Assembly: GCF_023744375.2 (NCBI RefSeq)
Contig: NZ_CP146284.1
Span: 1,798,001-1,862,000 of the forward strand
DNA: 64,000 nucleotides
Source: Parabacteroides sp. AD58
Lineage (GTDB): Bacteria > Bacteroidota > Bacteroidia > Bacteroidales > Tannerellaceae
Direction: 5' to 3'
Shown: positions 1 through 8,987 of the stretch, piece after piece
Position numbering within the stretch: position 1 is the stretch's first letter
Layout: every line of letters starts with the position of its first letter
The notes under the pieces: generated by a model
Told to the model about the DNA's origin: nothing
The model's database searches: none
The model's input: the letters and a program-made list of their open reading frames with translations, nothing else
Program-made: the position numbers and the translations under genes

Positions 1-1
1 T

Positions 2-2332
2 CATGCCCAGGAGAAAAAAACGGTTTCACCTGCAGCCGACACAACTTATAATTTGCAGGAAGTAGTCATTCAGACAGCCAGAAAAGCACGACCTCAGATT
101 ACCAAGCTCGATGTTCCCATGAAATATCTGCCGCTTTCTGTCAATGGAATCGAGTCGAAGAGTTTGGAAATCCGAGGAATCAGAAACATCCAGGACGCTG
201 TCCGCTTCATGCCGGGAATCCGGATACAGACTTCCTACGGAGCTTTCCAACAAATCTCTGTACGTGGTTTCGATCATGCCGTACTGATGATCGACGGAGT
301 ACGAGACGAACGCTCTGCCATCAACAATTCATATCCTGTTCCGGATCTTTCGGCCGTCGAATCCATTGAATTACTGAAAGGACCGGCCTCTGTCTTATAT
401 GGCCATTCGGCTGTTGGCGGTATCTTGAATATCGTCCGTAAAGCACCGACTGAACGGCAGACACTCAATGCTCGGGTTGCCTACGGCAGCTTCGAGAACA
501 AGGAAGCGACTTTAGGTGTAGGTGGCAAGTTATTAGGGCCTGTCAATTACTATGCCAATGTCAATTATGCCGACCAGACAGGATGGCGCAACAATGGGAA
601 CAGGCGCTTCTCCGGTTATCTTGCCCTGAATGCCCAATTAACGTCTAACGATTTTATCGATATCCGTACGGGTTTCAATCGGGATTACTATGGAACGGAA
701 ATTGGTTTGCCCGACATCATGACGCAAGACATTTACAACACATCCGACAACCAGCTCTATCTGCATAAAAACGATATGTTGCCCGGACTGGACAAGACAG
801 CCCGTTACAACAACGAATCGGATTTCATGAGAAACTACAGCTGGAATATCTCCGGACAATATACACATCAATTTTCCGAAAGCATGAAGCTGGTAGACCG
901 TCTGTCTTTTACCAGTGACGACATCAATTATTTCGGTACAGAAGAACTCGATTATCTGGAAAGTGACGAGCCGATCTATAACCATTATTACTGGAAAAGT
1001 CCGACCGAAAAGAAATATATCTGCCTCGACACCGTATATCTCTCCTTCCCGCTGCGCTTTTCCCACATAGCCAAGACCGTCAGTAACTCCTTGGAATTAA
1101 ACGGACATTTCTATACAGGCGAAGTCAAACACAATTACATGGGCGGGTATTCGTTCGTTGCCCTCAACCGGACAAGTTATTCGGGCTATAATTTAGGAGA
1201 AGATGTGCAAGGTCCCGGACTGTATTCGCATGTTTCGGTGTACGACCCGCACAGCATGGGATATATGGTCAGCCGCTTTTCGGAAGCTACGGTTACACAT
1301 CATTATGCCAACAGCATCTATCTGCAGGACATGATCGAACTGAATAATCAATGGAAGATTCTGGCTGCCCTCCGGGGAGATTTCTACCGATATCTGTCGG
1401 CCGAGGCTACAACGCCGACCGGCAAACGTGAATACGAAAACCACGGGTCTTTCAACCGGGTACGCAACAAGGCGCTCACCTACCGTTTCGGAGCCGTCTA
1501 TCTGCCTCATCCGAATACCTCTTTATATGCGTCTTTTGCGTCTTTCTTCAAACCGATCCGTACCTTCTACAGGGACAATGTGATCTATGTCGACGCGAAT
1601 GGAGAACGCTTTAACCCCACTCGCAACGAAGAAGTATTCAAACCGGAAAACGGATATCAGGCGGAAGTCGGGATCAAATATGACCTCAACCGTTTCCTCC
1701 AGGCCAATGCCAGCCTCTTCTACATCCGGAAGATGAACAGTACCGCTACGCTGACAAACAGCTATCAGACAGAGGTAGACGGACAGACGAAGAAGCTGAC
1801 TGTCATCGGACAGGTCGGCGTACAAGACTCTAAAGGATTTGACTTCGATGTGACCGTGACTCCTTTGCCAACCTTGGCATTCACCCTGGGTTATGGATTC
1901 AATGATTCGAAGATACGGAAGATGAAGGAAGTGAAAGACCCGGAACTGGCCCAAGCCATTTACGGTTCTGACGCACAGGCGGCGAAAGACAAACTGAACA
2001 GCCAGGAAGGGAACTGGCAGGCGAACGTGCCGAACCAGACATTTTATGCCTATGGCAGTTATACTATTCCCAAAGGCTGGCTGAAGAACCTGGAGTTCCA
2101 CATCAGCAGCAGCTATACAGGGAAAGTCTATCGGAATACAGCGAACAGTACCTGGTTCGATCCGTATTGGATAACCGATATGGGAGCGTCATATACCGTC
2201 AACAACCATGTTCATCTGACTGTCAATGTCAATAACCTGTTCAACAAGAGCTATTACAACCAGGCGTTAGGAAACCAGCTTGTTCCCAGCATGCCCCGTA
2301 ACTTCCAGGTAGCTCTTTCGTATACGCTCTAA
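2..2332 (+). CDS. TonB-dependent siderophore-type receptor (5' partial)
   Basis: Outer-membrane TonB-dependent receptor, probably for a ferric siderophore or a related iron chelate. The frame is open to the window edge and begins HAQEKK, which looks like the end of a signal peptide, so the true start lies upstream; the TTG at 53 is only an internal codon. A TonB-box-like EVVIQT is followed by a plug domain with RGFDHAVLMIDGVRDER and the LLKGPASVLYG motif typical of siderophore receptors. A long beta-barrel ends with NVNNLFNKSYY and a short C-terminal strand. The PepSY gene starts 11 bases downstream, so the two are probably cotranscribed. The substrate cannot be told from the sequence. Confidence 0.9.
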   Translation, partial: HAQEKKTVSPAADTTYNLQEVVIQTARKARPQITKLDVPMKYLPLSVNGIESKSLEIRGIRNIQDAVRFMPGIRIQTSYGAFQQISVRGFDHAVLMIDGVRDERSAINNSYPVPDLSAVESIELLKGPASVLYGHSAVGGILNIVRKAPTERQTLNARVAYGSFENKEATLGVGGKLLGPVNYYANVNYADQTGWRNNGNRRFSGYLALNAQLTSNDFIDIRTGFNRDYYGTEIGLPDIMTQDIYNTSDNQLYLHKNDMLPGLDKTARYNNESDFMRNYSWNISGQYTHQFSESMKLVDRLSFTSDDINYFGTEELDYLESDEPIYNHYYWKSPTEKKYICLDTVYLSFPLRFSHIAKTVSNSLELNGHFYTGEVKHNYMGGYSFVALNRTSYSGYNLGEDVQGPGLYSHVSVYDPHSMGYMVSRFSEATVTHHYANSIYLQDMIELNNQWKILAALRGDFYRYLSAEATTPTGKREYENHGSFNRVRNKALTYRFGAVYLPHPNTSLYASFASFFKPIRTFYRDNVIYVDANGERFNPTRNEEVFKPENGYQAEVGIKYDLNRFLQANASLFYIRKMNSTATLTNSYQTEVDGQTKKLTVIGQVGVQDSKGFDFDVTVTPLPTLAFTLGYGFNDSKIRKMKEVKDPELAQAIYGSDAQAAKDKLNSQEGNWQANVPNQTFYAYGSYTIPKGWLKNLEFHISSSYTGKVYRNTANSTWFDPYWITDMGASYTVNNHVHLTVNVNNLFNKSYYNQALGNQLVPSMPRNFQVALSYTL

Positions 2333-2343
2333 ATAAATGACGC

Positions 2344-3804
2344 ATGCATAAACTACATTCATTTATCTTGACAACACACCGGATACTGGGCACCTTGCTC
2401 AGTATCCTTTTCTGCATGTGGTTTCTCTCCGGACTGGTCATGATTTATCATACCTTTCCCCGGGTAAAACAGGCTGACCGATGGAGCCGAATGGATTATC
2501 TGAAAGCTGATTCTCTTCCGGCCTGGGACGAAGTACAGAAACGGCTTCCGGCCAACGAAGAGATCCGGCATATTTCGCTTTGTCAGAGTTTAGGGCAACA
2601 GGTTTTCCAAATCCGGACAGACAACGGATCACATGAACTGACCACCGACTTTTCAGAAAGAACCCATATCGATGCTTCTTCCATCAGGCAGGTGGCAGCG
2701 AGCTGGAATTCATCTCCGGTCGAACGGATTGATACACTTTACACCTTGGAGCAATGGATTCCTTTTGGAGCACTCAGGCAGCATTTCCCGATCTATAAAT
2801 ATTACTTTGCCGATAAAGACAGGCACCAATTATATATTTCGTCGAAGACGGCCGAAATCTTACAATATACCAGTCGGGAAGAACGCTGCTGGGCGTGGTT
2901 GGGAGCGATTCCTCACTGGATTTACTTCACTACTCTCCGGCAGGATATCGACCGGTGGATAACCGTGGTCGTCACACTTTCCGGCATCGGCTGTATTTTC
3001 TGTCTGACAGGCTTGTATCTCGGAATCCGGGATTTCCGGAGAGCACGCCATCAGCACAGGCTTTCGCCCTACAAGAAGTTCTGGTACAAATGGCATCACC
3101 TGGCAGGTGCTGTTTTCGGTCTGTTTGTGCTGACGTTCTGTTTCAGCGGGATGATGTCATTGGCCAACGTAGAAGACTTCGGCATCCGCTCCCGGCTTGA
3201 CTTTAATCCGTCTCAGCAACTGAAGCAAATGTATCCGGGAAACTATCCGCTCGATTACCGGAAAATCATCCAATGCCATCCGCATCAGCTCCGGCAATTG
3301 GAATGGACTCACTTCGGCCTGATTCCGCTCTACCACGCTCAGACTGACAGCGGACCTATGACCTGGGATGCGCGTTGTACCGATTCCCTGAAGCCTTTAA
3401 ACCTCACACCCGAAGATATCCGAGACGTATTACAGTCCATCCACGGGAAAGAGGCCAACCTGAAAATCGAATGGTTGAATGAACAGGATACATATTATGT
3501 TTCCCGTAAGCGGAAACTGGCCCTGCCCGTCTGGAAAGTACAGATAGATGATGCGGATGCCAGCTGTTATTACATTCATCCATACAGCGGAGAATTCCGG
3601 TATGTGAATCGTCCTGCCCGATGGCAGCACTGGGCATATCCGGCATTGCACAGCCTGCAGATACCCGAACTGACCACTCATCCGCGACTGTGGTATCTGA
3701 TCATGTGGATACTGATGTTAGGGGGAACATTTGTTTCTCTGTCCGGATTCTGGCTTGCCATCCAGTATCTCCGAAGAAAAATTAAGTCCAGACGATGGAA
3801 ATAA
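2344..3804 (+). CDS. PepSY-associated transmembrane protein (PiuB-like)
   Basis: Inner-membrane PepSY protein of 486 residues. Four hydrophobic segments are visible: residues about 7-37, one near 205-225, one near 250-275 (starting WHHLAG) and one close to the C-terminus (LWYLIMWILMLGG). Conserved histidines sit at the membrane edges (THRILG, WHHLAG). Two periplasmic PepSY-like stretches lie between the pairs. Family members next to TonB receptors are thought to reduce or release iron from imported siderophores. The position 11 bases after the receptor supports that role, but reductase activity is inferred. Confidence 0.85.
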   Translation: MHKLHSFILTTHRILGTLLSILFCMWFLSGLVMIYHTFPRVKQADRWSRMDYLKADSLPAWDEVQKRLPANEEIRHISLCQSLGQQVFQIRTDNGSHELTTDFSERTHIDASSIRQVAASWNSSPVERIDTLYTLEQWIPFGALRQHFPIYKYYFADKDRHQLYISSKTAEILQYTSREERCWAWLGAIPHWIYFTTLRQDIDRWITVVVTLSGIGCIFCLTGLYLGIRDFRRARHQHRLSPYKKFWYKWHHLAGAVFGLFVLTFCFSGMMSLANVEDFGIRSRLDFNPSQQLKQMYPGNYPLDYRKIIQCHPHQLRQLEWTHFGLIPLYHAQTDSGPMTWDARCTDSLKPLNLTPEDIRDVLQSIHGKEANLKIEWLNEQDTYYVSRKRKLALPVWKVQIDDADASCYYIHPYSGEFRYVNRPARWQHWAYPALHSLQIPELTTHPRLWYLIMWILMLGGTFVSLSGFWLAIQYLRRKIKSRRWK

Positions 3805-3895
3805 AGACATCGGTTATACAGAATTCTGAATATACTCGTATCTTTGCTGACGATAAAAGAGAGTTTATTATTAACTATTTTAAACAAAGGAAAGC

Positions 3896-5257
3896 ATGAA
3901 GAAAGTATTTCTCCCTGTAAGCCTGGCATTACTGGCAGGACTCACTGTCAGTTGTTCTACGACAGAATATAAAAAATATGCCGGCGATGAAGCCAAACAA
4001 GTGGCTTCCATCTTGCGAGAGAATGGCTGTATGGACTGCCATTCGGCAAATGCTCCTCTTCCATTCTACGGTAATTTCCCCGTTATCGGTTCAGTCGTGA
4101 AAGCCGATATGGTAGAAGGAACGCGGTATGTAGACTTTACAGATATGCTGGATGCTTTGGATAACGGCAAGCCAGTATCGGAAGTCGATTTAGCAAAACT
4201 GGAGAACACGGCAATGAGTGGTTCCATGCCTCCTGCCAAGTTCTCGTACATGCCTAATCACTGGGGAACAAGTCTTGACAAAGACGAAAAGGCCGTGATT
4301 CTGGCATGGGCAGCAAAGGAGCGTAAAGCTCATTATCAATCTCCTACGGTAGCAGAAGAGTTCGCGAACGAACCTTTGCAACCGTTGATGGAATCCATTC
4401 CGGTCGACTCTGCCAAGGTCGCTTTGGGATGTGCCTTATACAATGACACGCGTCTTTCTGCTGACAACACCATTTCCTGCGCGTCTTGTCACGGACTGGA
4501 AACAGGTGGTGTAGACCGGAAGCAATACTCAGAAGGTATTAACGGACAATTAGGTGGTGTCAATGCTCCTACGGTTTATAATGCAGCCCTCAACTTCGCC
4601 CAGTTCTGGGATGGCCGTGCTGCCGACCTGAAAGAACAGGCTGCTGGTCCTCCATTGAATCCGGTAGAGATGGGACACAAGTCGTTTGACGACATCTGCG
4701 CTGTTCTGGCCGAAGATAAAGAATTTACCAAAGCATTCACAGCGGTATATCCGGACGGTTTCAGCCAGTCAAACATCACAGAAGCCATTGCTGAATTCGA
4801 AAAGACATTACTGACTCCTTCTCGTTTCGATAAGTATCTGCGAGGAGATAAATCAGCCTTGTCTGCCGAAGAAATCGAAGGTTATGACTTGTTTAAGAGC
4901 CACAAATGTGCAACCTGCCACGTAGGTATGAACATCGGCGGACAGTCTTACGATTACATGGGTATCAAGAACAGTTACTTCGATTACCGTGGTACCGGTC
5001 TGACTGATGGTGATAACGGACGTTATTCTGTCACTAAGAAGGAAACTGACCTGCACAAGTTCAAGACACCGACCTTGCGTAACGTCATGATTACTTACCC
5101 GTACATGCACGACGGTTCAGTCAAGACAGTAGAAGATGCTGTACGTATCATGCACGAATTCCAGATTGGTACAGCCATATCGGATGCCGACATGACCAAG
5201 ATCGTAGCCTTCCTGCATTCTCTGACTGGCGAATATAACGGAAAGACATTGCAATAA
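3896..5257 (+). CDS. Three-haem cytochrome c peroxidase lipoprotein
   Basis: Periplasmic di-haem peroxidase of the CCP/MauG family with an extra N-terminal haem-binding domain. A lipobox (LTVSC, Cys20) predicts a lipid anchor. Three CXXCH haem sites are present: CMDCH at residues 45-49, CASCH at 195-199 and CATCH at 338-342. The last two belong to the classical peroxidase core; the first is the added haem domain seen in Bacteroidetes homologues. The expected role is reduction of hydrogen peroxide with electrons from the quinol pool. It follows the iron-uptake pair by 91 bases and could share its transcript. The stop lies 21 bases from the IS end, so the gene is intact but its native 3' region has been displaced. 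Confidence 0.9.
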   Translation: MKKVFLPVSLALLAGLTVSCSTTEYKKYAGDEAKQVASILRENGCMDCHSANAPLPFYGNFPVIGSVVKADMVEGTRYVDFTDMLDALDNGKPVSEVDLAKLENTAMSGSMPPAKFSYMPNHWGTSLDKDEKAVILAWAAKERKAHYQSPTVAEEFANEPLQPLMESIPVDSAKVALGCALYNDTRLSADNTISCASCHGLETGGVDRKQYSEGINGQLGGVNAPTVYNAALNFAQFWDGRAADLKEQAAGPPLNPVEMGHKSFDDICAVLAEDKEFTKAFTAVYPDGFSQSNITEAIAEFEKTLLTPSRFDKYLRGDKSALSAEEIEGYDLFKSHKCATCHVGMNIGGQSYDYMGIKNSYFDYRGTGLTDGDNGRYSVTKKETDLHKFKTPTLRNVMITYPYMHDGSVKTVEDAVRIMHEFQIGTAISDADMTKIVAFLHSLTGEYNGKTLQ

Positions 5258-5345
5258 GCAATTCATAGTATAAAACATGAGGGTGTGTCGTAATACGCGA
5301 TTCACCCTCTTTTCTTTATCAACGATAAGAGCGTAGTTAACTTTT

Positions 5346-7001
5346 TCAGGCAGCGATATTCTGAAGATAATCTCGATTATTTTGTTCCCAATAGCTTAAA
5401 TGAGCGGTAATAAGGCCGTAAAGGTGTTTAATTGGCCAATTTATACCCTCTTTATTCATCTTGGTACACATCTTTTTTATATTGAAGGCGATGGCCAGGA
5501 AGGAAAAGTCCATGAGAACCTTGTCCTTTCCAAAATGACGGAAGCGCTTGTAGTTCATGTTGAATTTTATCTGTCCAAATACAGCTTCCGGTTCTATGCA
5601 CCTTTGCCCTCTGTGTTTCAGCCCTTCTTCGGAACAGAGAAGTTCCCGGGCTTTCTGTTTGTATATCCAGAGTCGGTGATTCAGTTCTATCGTCCTGTTT
5701 CCTTTAGCTTTAAAACACAGACATCTTAACGGACATCCTTCGCATCTGACAGCCCTATACCTGGCATATTCGACTACATATCCGGATTCGGTTTTCGTAT
5801 GCCTGGTGCCTGCCCTCTGCATCTTTTGTCCCATTGGACAGACACAGTAATCCTGTTCTTCATTGTAGAAAAAGTTTTCGGCTTTAAAAGGATTCGGTTT
5901 AAATCTTGGCCGCTGCTCCATGTGGAAATAATTGTATTTGACGTATGCTTCCATCCCGTTTTCCGACATAAAGTGGTAATTCTCTTCTGATCCGTAACCG
6001 GAATCAGCAACCACCGTATGAGCCAACTGGCCGTATCTGTCGGCAAAGGACTTCAGGAAGGGAATCATCGTCAAGGTGTCAGTCGGATTCGGGAAAAGAG
6101 AATAATCGATAATGAATTGATTTTCCGTAGCAATCTGAAGATTATATCCGGGTTTTGTCTGACCGTTGCGCATGGCATCCTCCTTCATTCTCATAAAGGT
6201 GGCCTCTTTGTCTGTCTTGGAATAAGAGTTGCGGTCCTGAAGATTGTCCAGATGGTTATTGTATTCCTGAAGCTTATCTCTATGTGCTTCCAGTTCTTTC
6301 AGCTGCCTGCGTTTCTTTCTCAGTGCAGATTTCTGCTCTTTCGTGGATGGTTCTGAAGCCTGTTCAAGGGCATTGCGTAATTCTCCTGCCATTTCTGTCA
6401 GCATGGAAGGGGAAAACTCAATTTCCTCGTTGTTTTCCGAAGCTTTTTCCTGAGCGATGACGTCATCTATTTGGCTAAACAAAACACTGATTTTCTTCAT
6501 CAGTCGTTCACGGTTTCGCTCAACGCTCTTCCGCCATACAAAAGTATATTTGTTGGCCTTGGACTCAATCTTTGTTCCGTCAATATATTCCACATTCAGA
6601 CTGATGAAACCTTTGGATGAAAGCAGAAGTACGGTTTGGGTAAACACTTCGTTAATTTCCTTCTTCACCCGGTTACGGAAACGGTTGATAGTAATGAAGT
6701 CCGGTTTCTCATAACCGGCTAACCATATGTAATGGATATCACGACGAAGATGCTTTTCTATTTTCCGGCAGGAGTATATATTGTTCATATAGGCATACAA
6801 GATAACCTTTAGCATCATCTTGGGATGGTAAGGACTACGGCCGTATTCTTTGTATAACTTCCTGAAACCTTCAAGATTCAGGCTTTCAACCAAAGCGTCA
6901 ACCATGCGTACAGGATCGTTTTCTGCAATATCTTCATCGATTCTTTGCGGAAAAAGTACCGTTTGGTTGGGAGTGTATGGACGAAAATGTATCTTTGTCA
7001 T
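5346..7001 (-). CDS. IS1182-family transposase
   Basis: DDE transposase of 551 residues, full length for the family. The N-terminal DUF772-like region (YGRSPYHPKMMLKVILYAY) precedes the catalytic core. Probable acidic residues are in EYIDGTKIESKAN, VVADSGYGSEENY and EPEAVFGQIK. A cysteine-rich insert (CVCPMG, CEGCPLRCLC) lies before the last one, as is usual in this family. It differs from the copy at 60982-62637 by one visible residue, Phe here for Leu there in VL(F/L)SQIDD. It is intact and probably active. Confidence 0.95.
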   Translation of the reverse strand: MTKIHFRPYTPNQTVLFPQRIDEDIAENDPVRMVDALVESLNLEGFRKLYKEYGRSPYHPKMMLKVILYAYMNNIYSCRKIEKHLRRDIHYIWLAGYEKPDFITINRFRNRVKKEINEVFTQTVLLLSSKGFISLNVEYIDGTKIESKANKYTFVWRKSVERNRERLMKKISVLFSQIDDVIAQEKASENNEEIEFSPSMLTEMAGELRNALEQASEPSTKEQKSALRKKRRQLKELEAHRDKLQEYNNHLDNLQDRNSYSKTDKEATFMRMKEDAMRNGQTKPGYNLQIATENQFIIDYSLFPNPTDTLTMIPFLKSFADRYGQLAHTVVADSGYGSEENYHFMSENGMEAYVKYNYFHMEQRPRFKPNPFKAENFFYNEEQDYCVCPMGQKMQRAGTRHTKTESGYVVEYARYRAVRCEGCPLRCLCFKAKGNRTIELNHRLWIYKQKARELLCSEEGLKHRGQRCIEPEAVFGQIKFNMNYKRFRHFGKDKVLMDFSFLAIAFNIKKMCTKMNKEGINWPIKHLYGLITAHLSYWEQNNRDYLQNIAA

Positions 7002-7019
7002 ATGTGTAAATCTTTATGC

Positions 7020-7115
7020 TTAAAGATACAAAATCTTTAGGTAATAACAAAGCCCCAGCTTGTGAAAGTCGGGGCTTTGTGCTAAAAAAGAAGGTGTGCT
7101 TTTTGACACACCTTC
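7020..7115 (-). promoter_or_regulatory. IS left end: promoter plus two hairpins
   Basis: Reading on the minus strand from 7115, there is a stem-loop (GAAGGTGTG pairing with CACACCTTC, followed by TTTTTTA), then a second hairpin of AAAGCCCC with GGGGCTTT, then a promoter with TTTG and TATCTTTA 19 bases apart, then the transposase start. The first hairpin is built like a Rho-independent terminator acting on transcription that enters the element. The same layout is present in copy 2. Confidence 0.65.
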
Positions 7116-7367
7116 ATTTAAACAGAATAAATTTACTCAACATAAATACAGGCTCCCTCCTTTCACAACTAACTTATAATCTACAACGATAAAGATAAAA
7201 CAAAGCTTGCTGCCAGGCAGGATTTGACATTCCTTAGCAACGTATAATTAACTGGGGTATTAGGCTTCCCTAAACGTATTTGAGACAAATGGATAAGCCC
7301 CTGATTTTGCCGAATGTTCAATACTAGAGTCTGTTTATAATTTATCAAGAAGAATTGTACAAGATCT
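7116..7367. other. Intergenic stretch, no gene seen
   Basis: Between the IS end and the hipBA promoter. No convincing reading frame, RNA gene or repeat is visible on either strand. It may be the native region split from the peroxidase gene by the insertion. Confidence 0.5.
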
Positions 7368-7399
7368 TTTGCCTATCTGCTCAAAAAACACTATATTTG
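7368..7399 (+). promoter_or_regulatory. hipBA promoter
   Basis: A TTTG element at 7368-7371 and TATATTTG at 7392-7399 are separated by 20 bases, matching the Bacteroidetes -33/-7 consensus. Transcription would start near 7406, about 47 bases ahead of the hipB-like gene. Confidence 0.6.
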
Positions 7400-7421
7400 G
7401 CATATTATTTTAAGGGATAAG

Positions 7422-7452
7422 AATATATATTGTTAATTTAGCATAATATATT
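7422..7452 (+). promoter_or_regulatory. Candidate HipB operator palindrome
   Basis: AATATAT at 7422-7428 and ATATATT at 7446-7452 form an inverted repeat just upstream of the ATG at 7453. Autorepression through such sites is known for HipB-type antitoxins. The arms are AT-only in AT-rich DNA, so chance is possible. Confidence 0.3.
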
Positions 7453-7764
7453 ATGAAATATAGTTTTGATGTTTTCGACAAGAATCCTGAGCGTCTAGCA
7501 AAAATCTTGGCAGAGAATTGTCGTAAGCGCAGACTTGATAAGGGTCTGAGCAGGCGTAGCCTCTCTGAAATAACAGGCATTCCGGAAGCGACACTCGAAC
7601 GTTTTGAAACTAAAGGAAAGATTTCTCTTGAGGCATTCCTGAAATTGGTTGTTGAATTTGACTGGTTTGACGAAATGAGTGCCATTATGAGTAAAAGCAA
7701 GTTCACTACAGGTGAGGAACTTGAAACTATAAACCGGAACCAAAGAAGACTGAAAGGAAGATGA
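7453..7764 (+). CDS. hipB: HipB-like XRE antitoxin
   Basis: Helix-turn-helix protein of 103 residues. The HTH spans roughly residues 14-70 (ILAENCRKRRLDKGLSRRSL, SEITGIPEATLERFETKG). The C-terminus is basic. Its stop overlaps the start of the HipA-like gene by four bases (ATGA), the usual arrangement of an antitoxin translated just ahead of its toxin. It should bind the toxin and repress the operon together with it. The family is clear; antitoxin function comes from the pairing. Confidence 0.85.
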   Translation: MKYSFDVFDKNPERLAKILAENCRKRRLDKGLSRRSLSEITGIPEATLERFETKGKISLEAFLKLVVEFDWFDEMSAIMSKSKFTTGEELETINRNQRRLKGR

Positions 7765-8891
7765 AAGATATTTTAAAAATCATAGTTTCATTAGATGAAC
7801 GTACTGTCGGCACTTTGCAGATGACACCTGAAAGAGATCGGTGTGTGTTCGAGTATGACAAGGATTGGATCGCGAATGGTTTCTCGATATCGCCATGGGA
7901 ACTTCCACTCCAGACAGGACTCATATACTCAAAAGAAAATAGTTTTGGTGGCGGATTTGCCGCATTTGAGGACAGTATGCCGGATGGTTATGGCCTCTAC
8001 CTGCTTGACAGAATGCTTCGTCGTGAAGGCTGTTCTTTGGGCGAACTATCCCCTCTTCAGAGACTGTCTCTGGTTGGCAATTCCGGAATGGGAGCACTTT
8101 GCTATAAGCCAGAAACATTAAAAGAGCATATTGCTGCCATTACAGACAACGACTTTGACGAACTTCAGCGTAAAGCTATTCATGTACTCTCCGATAAAAG
8201 TGATGCGGATGCATCCTTCTTGTACTACAATAGCCGTAATTCTGGTGGAGCAAGGCCAAAGGCGGTATATAAGACTGCTGACGGTTCAGACTGGATAGTA
8301 AAATTCAGACATATATACGATCCTTCAGATATGGGTAAGACAGAATATCAATATATGCGAACAGCTAAGAAATGTGGAATTGACATTCCTGAGATCCGGC
8401 TTATTAATGACCGCTACTTCTCAATTAAAAGATTCGATGTCAAAGGCGGTCATCGCATCCATACTCTCACTGCGGCAGCCCTTCTACAATCTGATTTCCG
8501 CACTCAGAGCATAGATTACGTAAATCTTCTTGCCTTGACCGGTTACCTTACACAAGATCCTGCACAAGTGGAGCAAATGTTTCGCAGAATGGTTTTCAAT
8601 ATCGTATGCGTCAACAAAGACGATCATGCCAAAAACTTCAGTTTCCTCTGTGAAAACGGCAAATGGACACTTGCCCCTGCATACGACATTACTTATTCCC
8701 CGGATGGTACTAGAGGCGAACATGCAACGTCTGTCAAATATTCTGGCAATCCAAACCTTGAAGACATCATTTCTGCCGGCACAGGCATCCGCATAAGCAG
8801 AAAACGTTGCATTGAAATTGTCGAAGAAATCGAAGCTGTCTGCAACGCAGAACTTGATGTTGATAAAATAGTAAAAATCAAGGGCCGATAA
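7761..8891 (+). CDS. hipA: HipA-family serine/threonine kinase toxin
   Basis: HipA-type kinase of 376 residues. E. coli HipA phosphorylates glutamyl-tRNA synthetase and causes growth arrest; the target here is unknown. An N-terminal HipA domain (FGGGFAAFEDSMPDGYG) precedes the kinase core with a GGARPKAV nucleotide loop, a lysine-bearing strand (FSIKRFDV), the catalytic NKDDHAKNF (Asp288 region) and the metal-binding Asp309 in AYDITYS. All key residues are present, so it should be active. It is translationally coupled to the upstream antitoxin gene. At 376 residues it is shorter than E. coli HipA (about 440), because the N-terminal part is compact. Confidence 0.88.
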   Translation: MKDILKIIVSLDERTVGTLQMTPERDRCVFEYDKDWIANGFSISPWELPLQTGLIYSKENSFGGGFAAFEDSMPDGYGLYLLDRMLRREGCSLGELSPLQRLSLVGNSGMGALCYKPETLKEHIAAITDNDFDELQRKAIHVLSDKSDADASFLYYNSRNSGGARPKAVYKTADGSDWIVKFRHIYDPSDMGKTEYQYMRTAKKCGIDIPEIRLINDRYFSIKRFDVKGGHRIHTLTAAALLQSDFRTQSIDYVNLLALTGYLTQDPAQVEQMFRRMVFNIVCVNKDDHAKNFSFLCENGKWTLAPAYDITYSPDGTRGEHATSVKYSGNPNLEDIISAGTGIRISRKRCIEIVEEIEAVCNAELDVDKIVKIKGR

Positions 8892-8987
8892 AAGAGCGCT
8901 CTTGCTATTGGCTGTATGATTCCCGCTATTCGGACTCATTGGGGACTTACACCCATTAGCTAATACTCATGCCAAGAACACCTTGCT

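Larger units (their letters stand above)
5279..7115 (-). mobile_element. IS1182-family insertion sequence, copy 1
   Basis: Element of 1837 bp bounded by related inverted ends: GAGGGTGTGTCG reading in from 5279 and GAAGGTGTGTCA reading in from 7115 on the other strand. It carries one transposase gene on the minus strand. A second copy of exactly the same length lies inverted at 60868-62704. I see no target duplication longer than about 2 bases. It landed between the peroxidase gene and the hipBA pair. Confidence 0.92.

Noticed and set aside
5400..6714. Frames antisense to the transposase in both IS copies
   Set aside because: Identical in both copies because the elements are identical; no start signals or family features.
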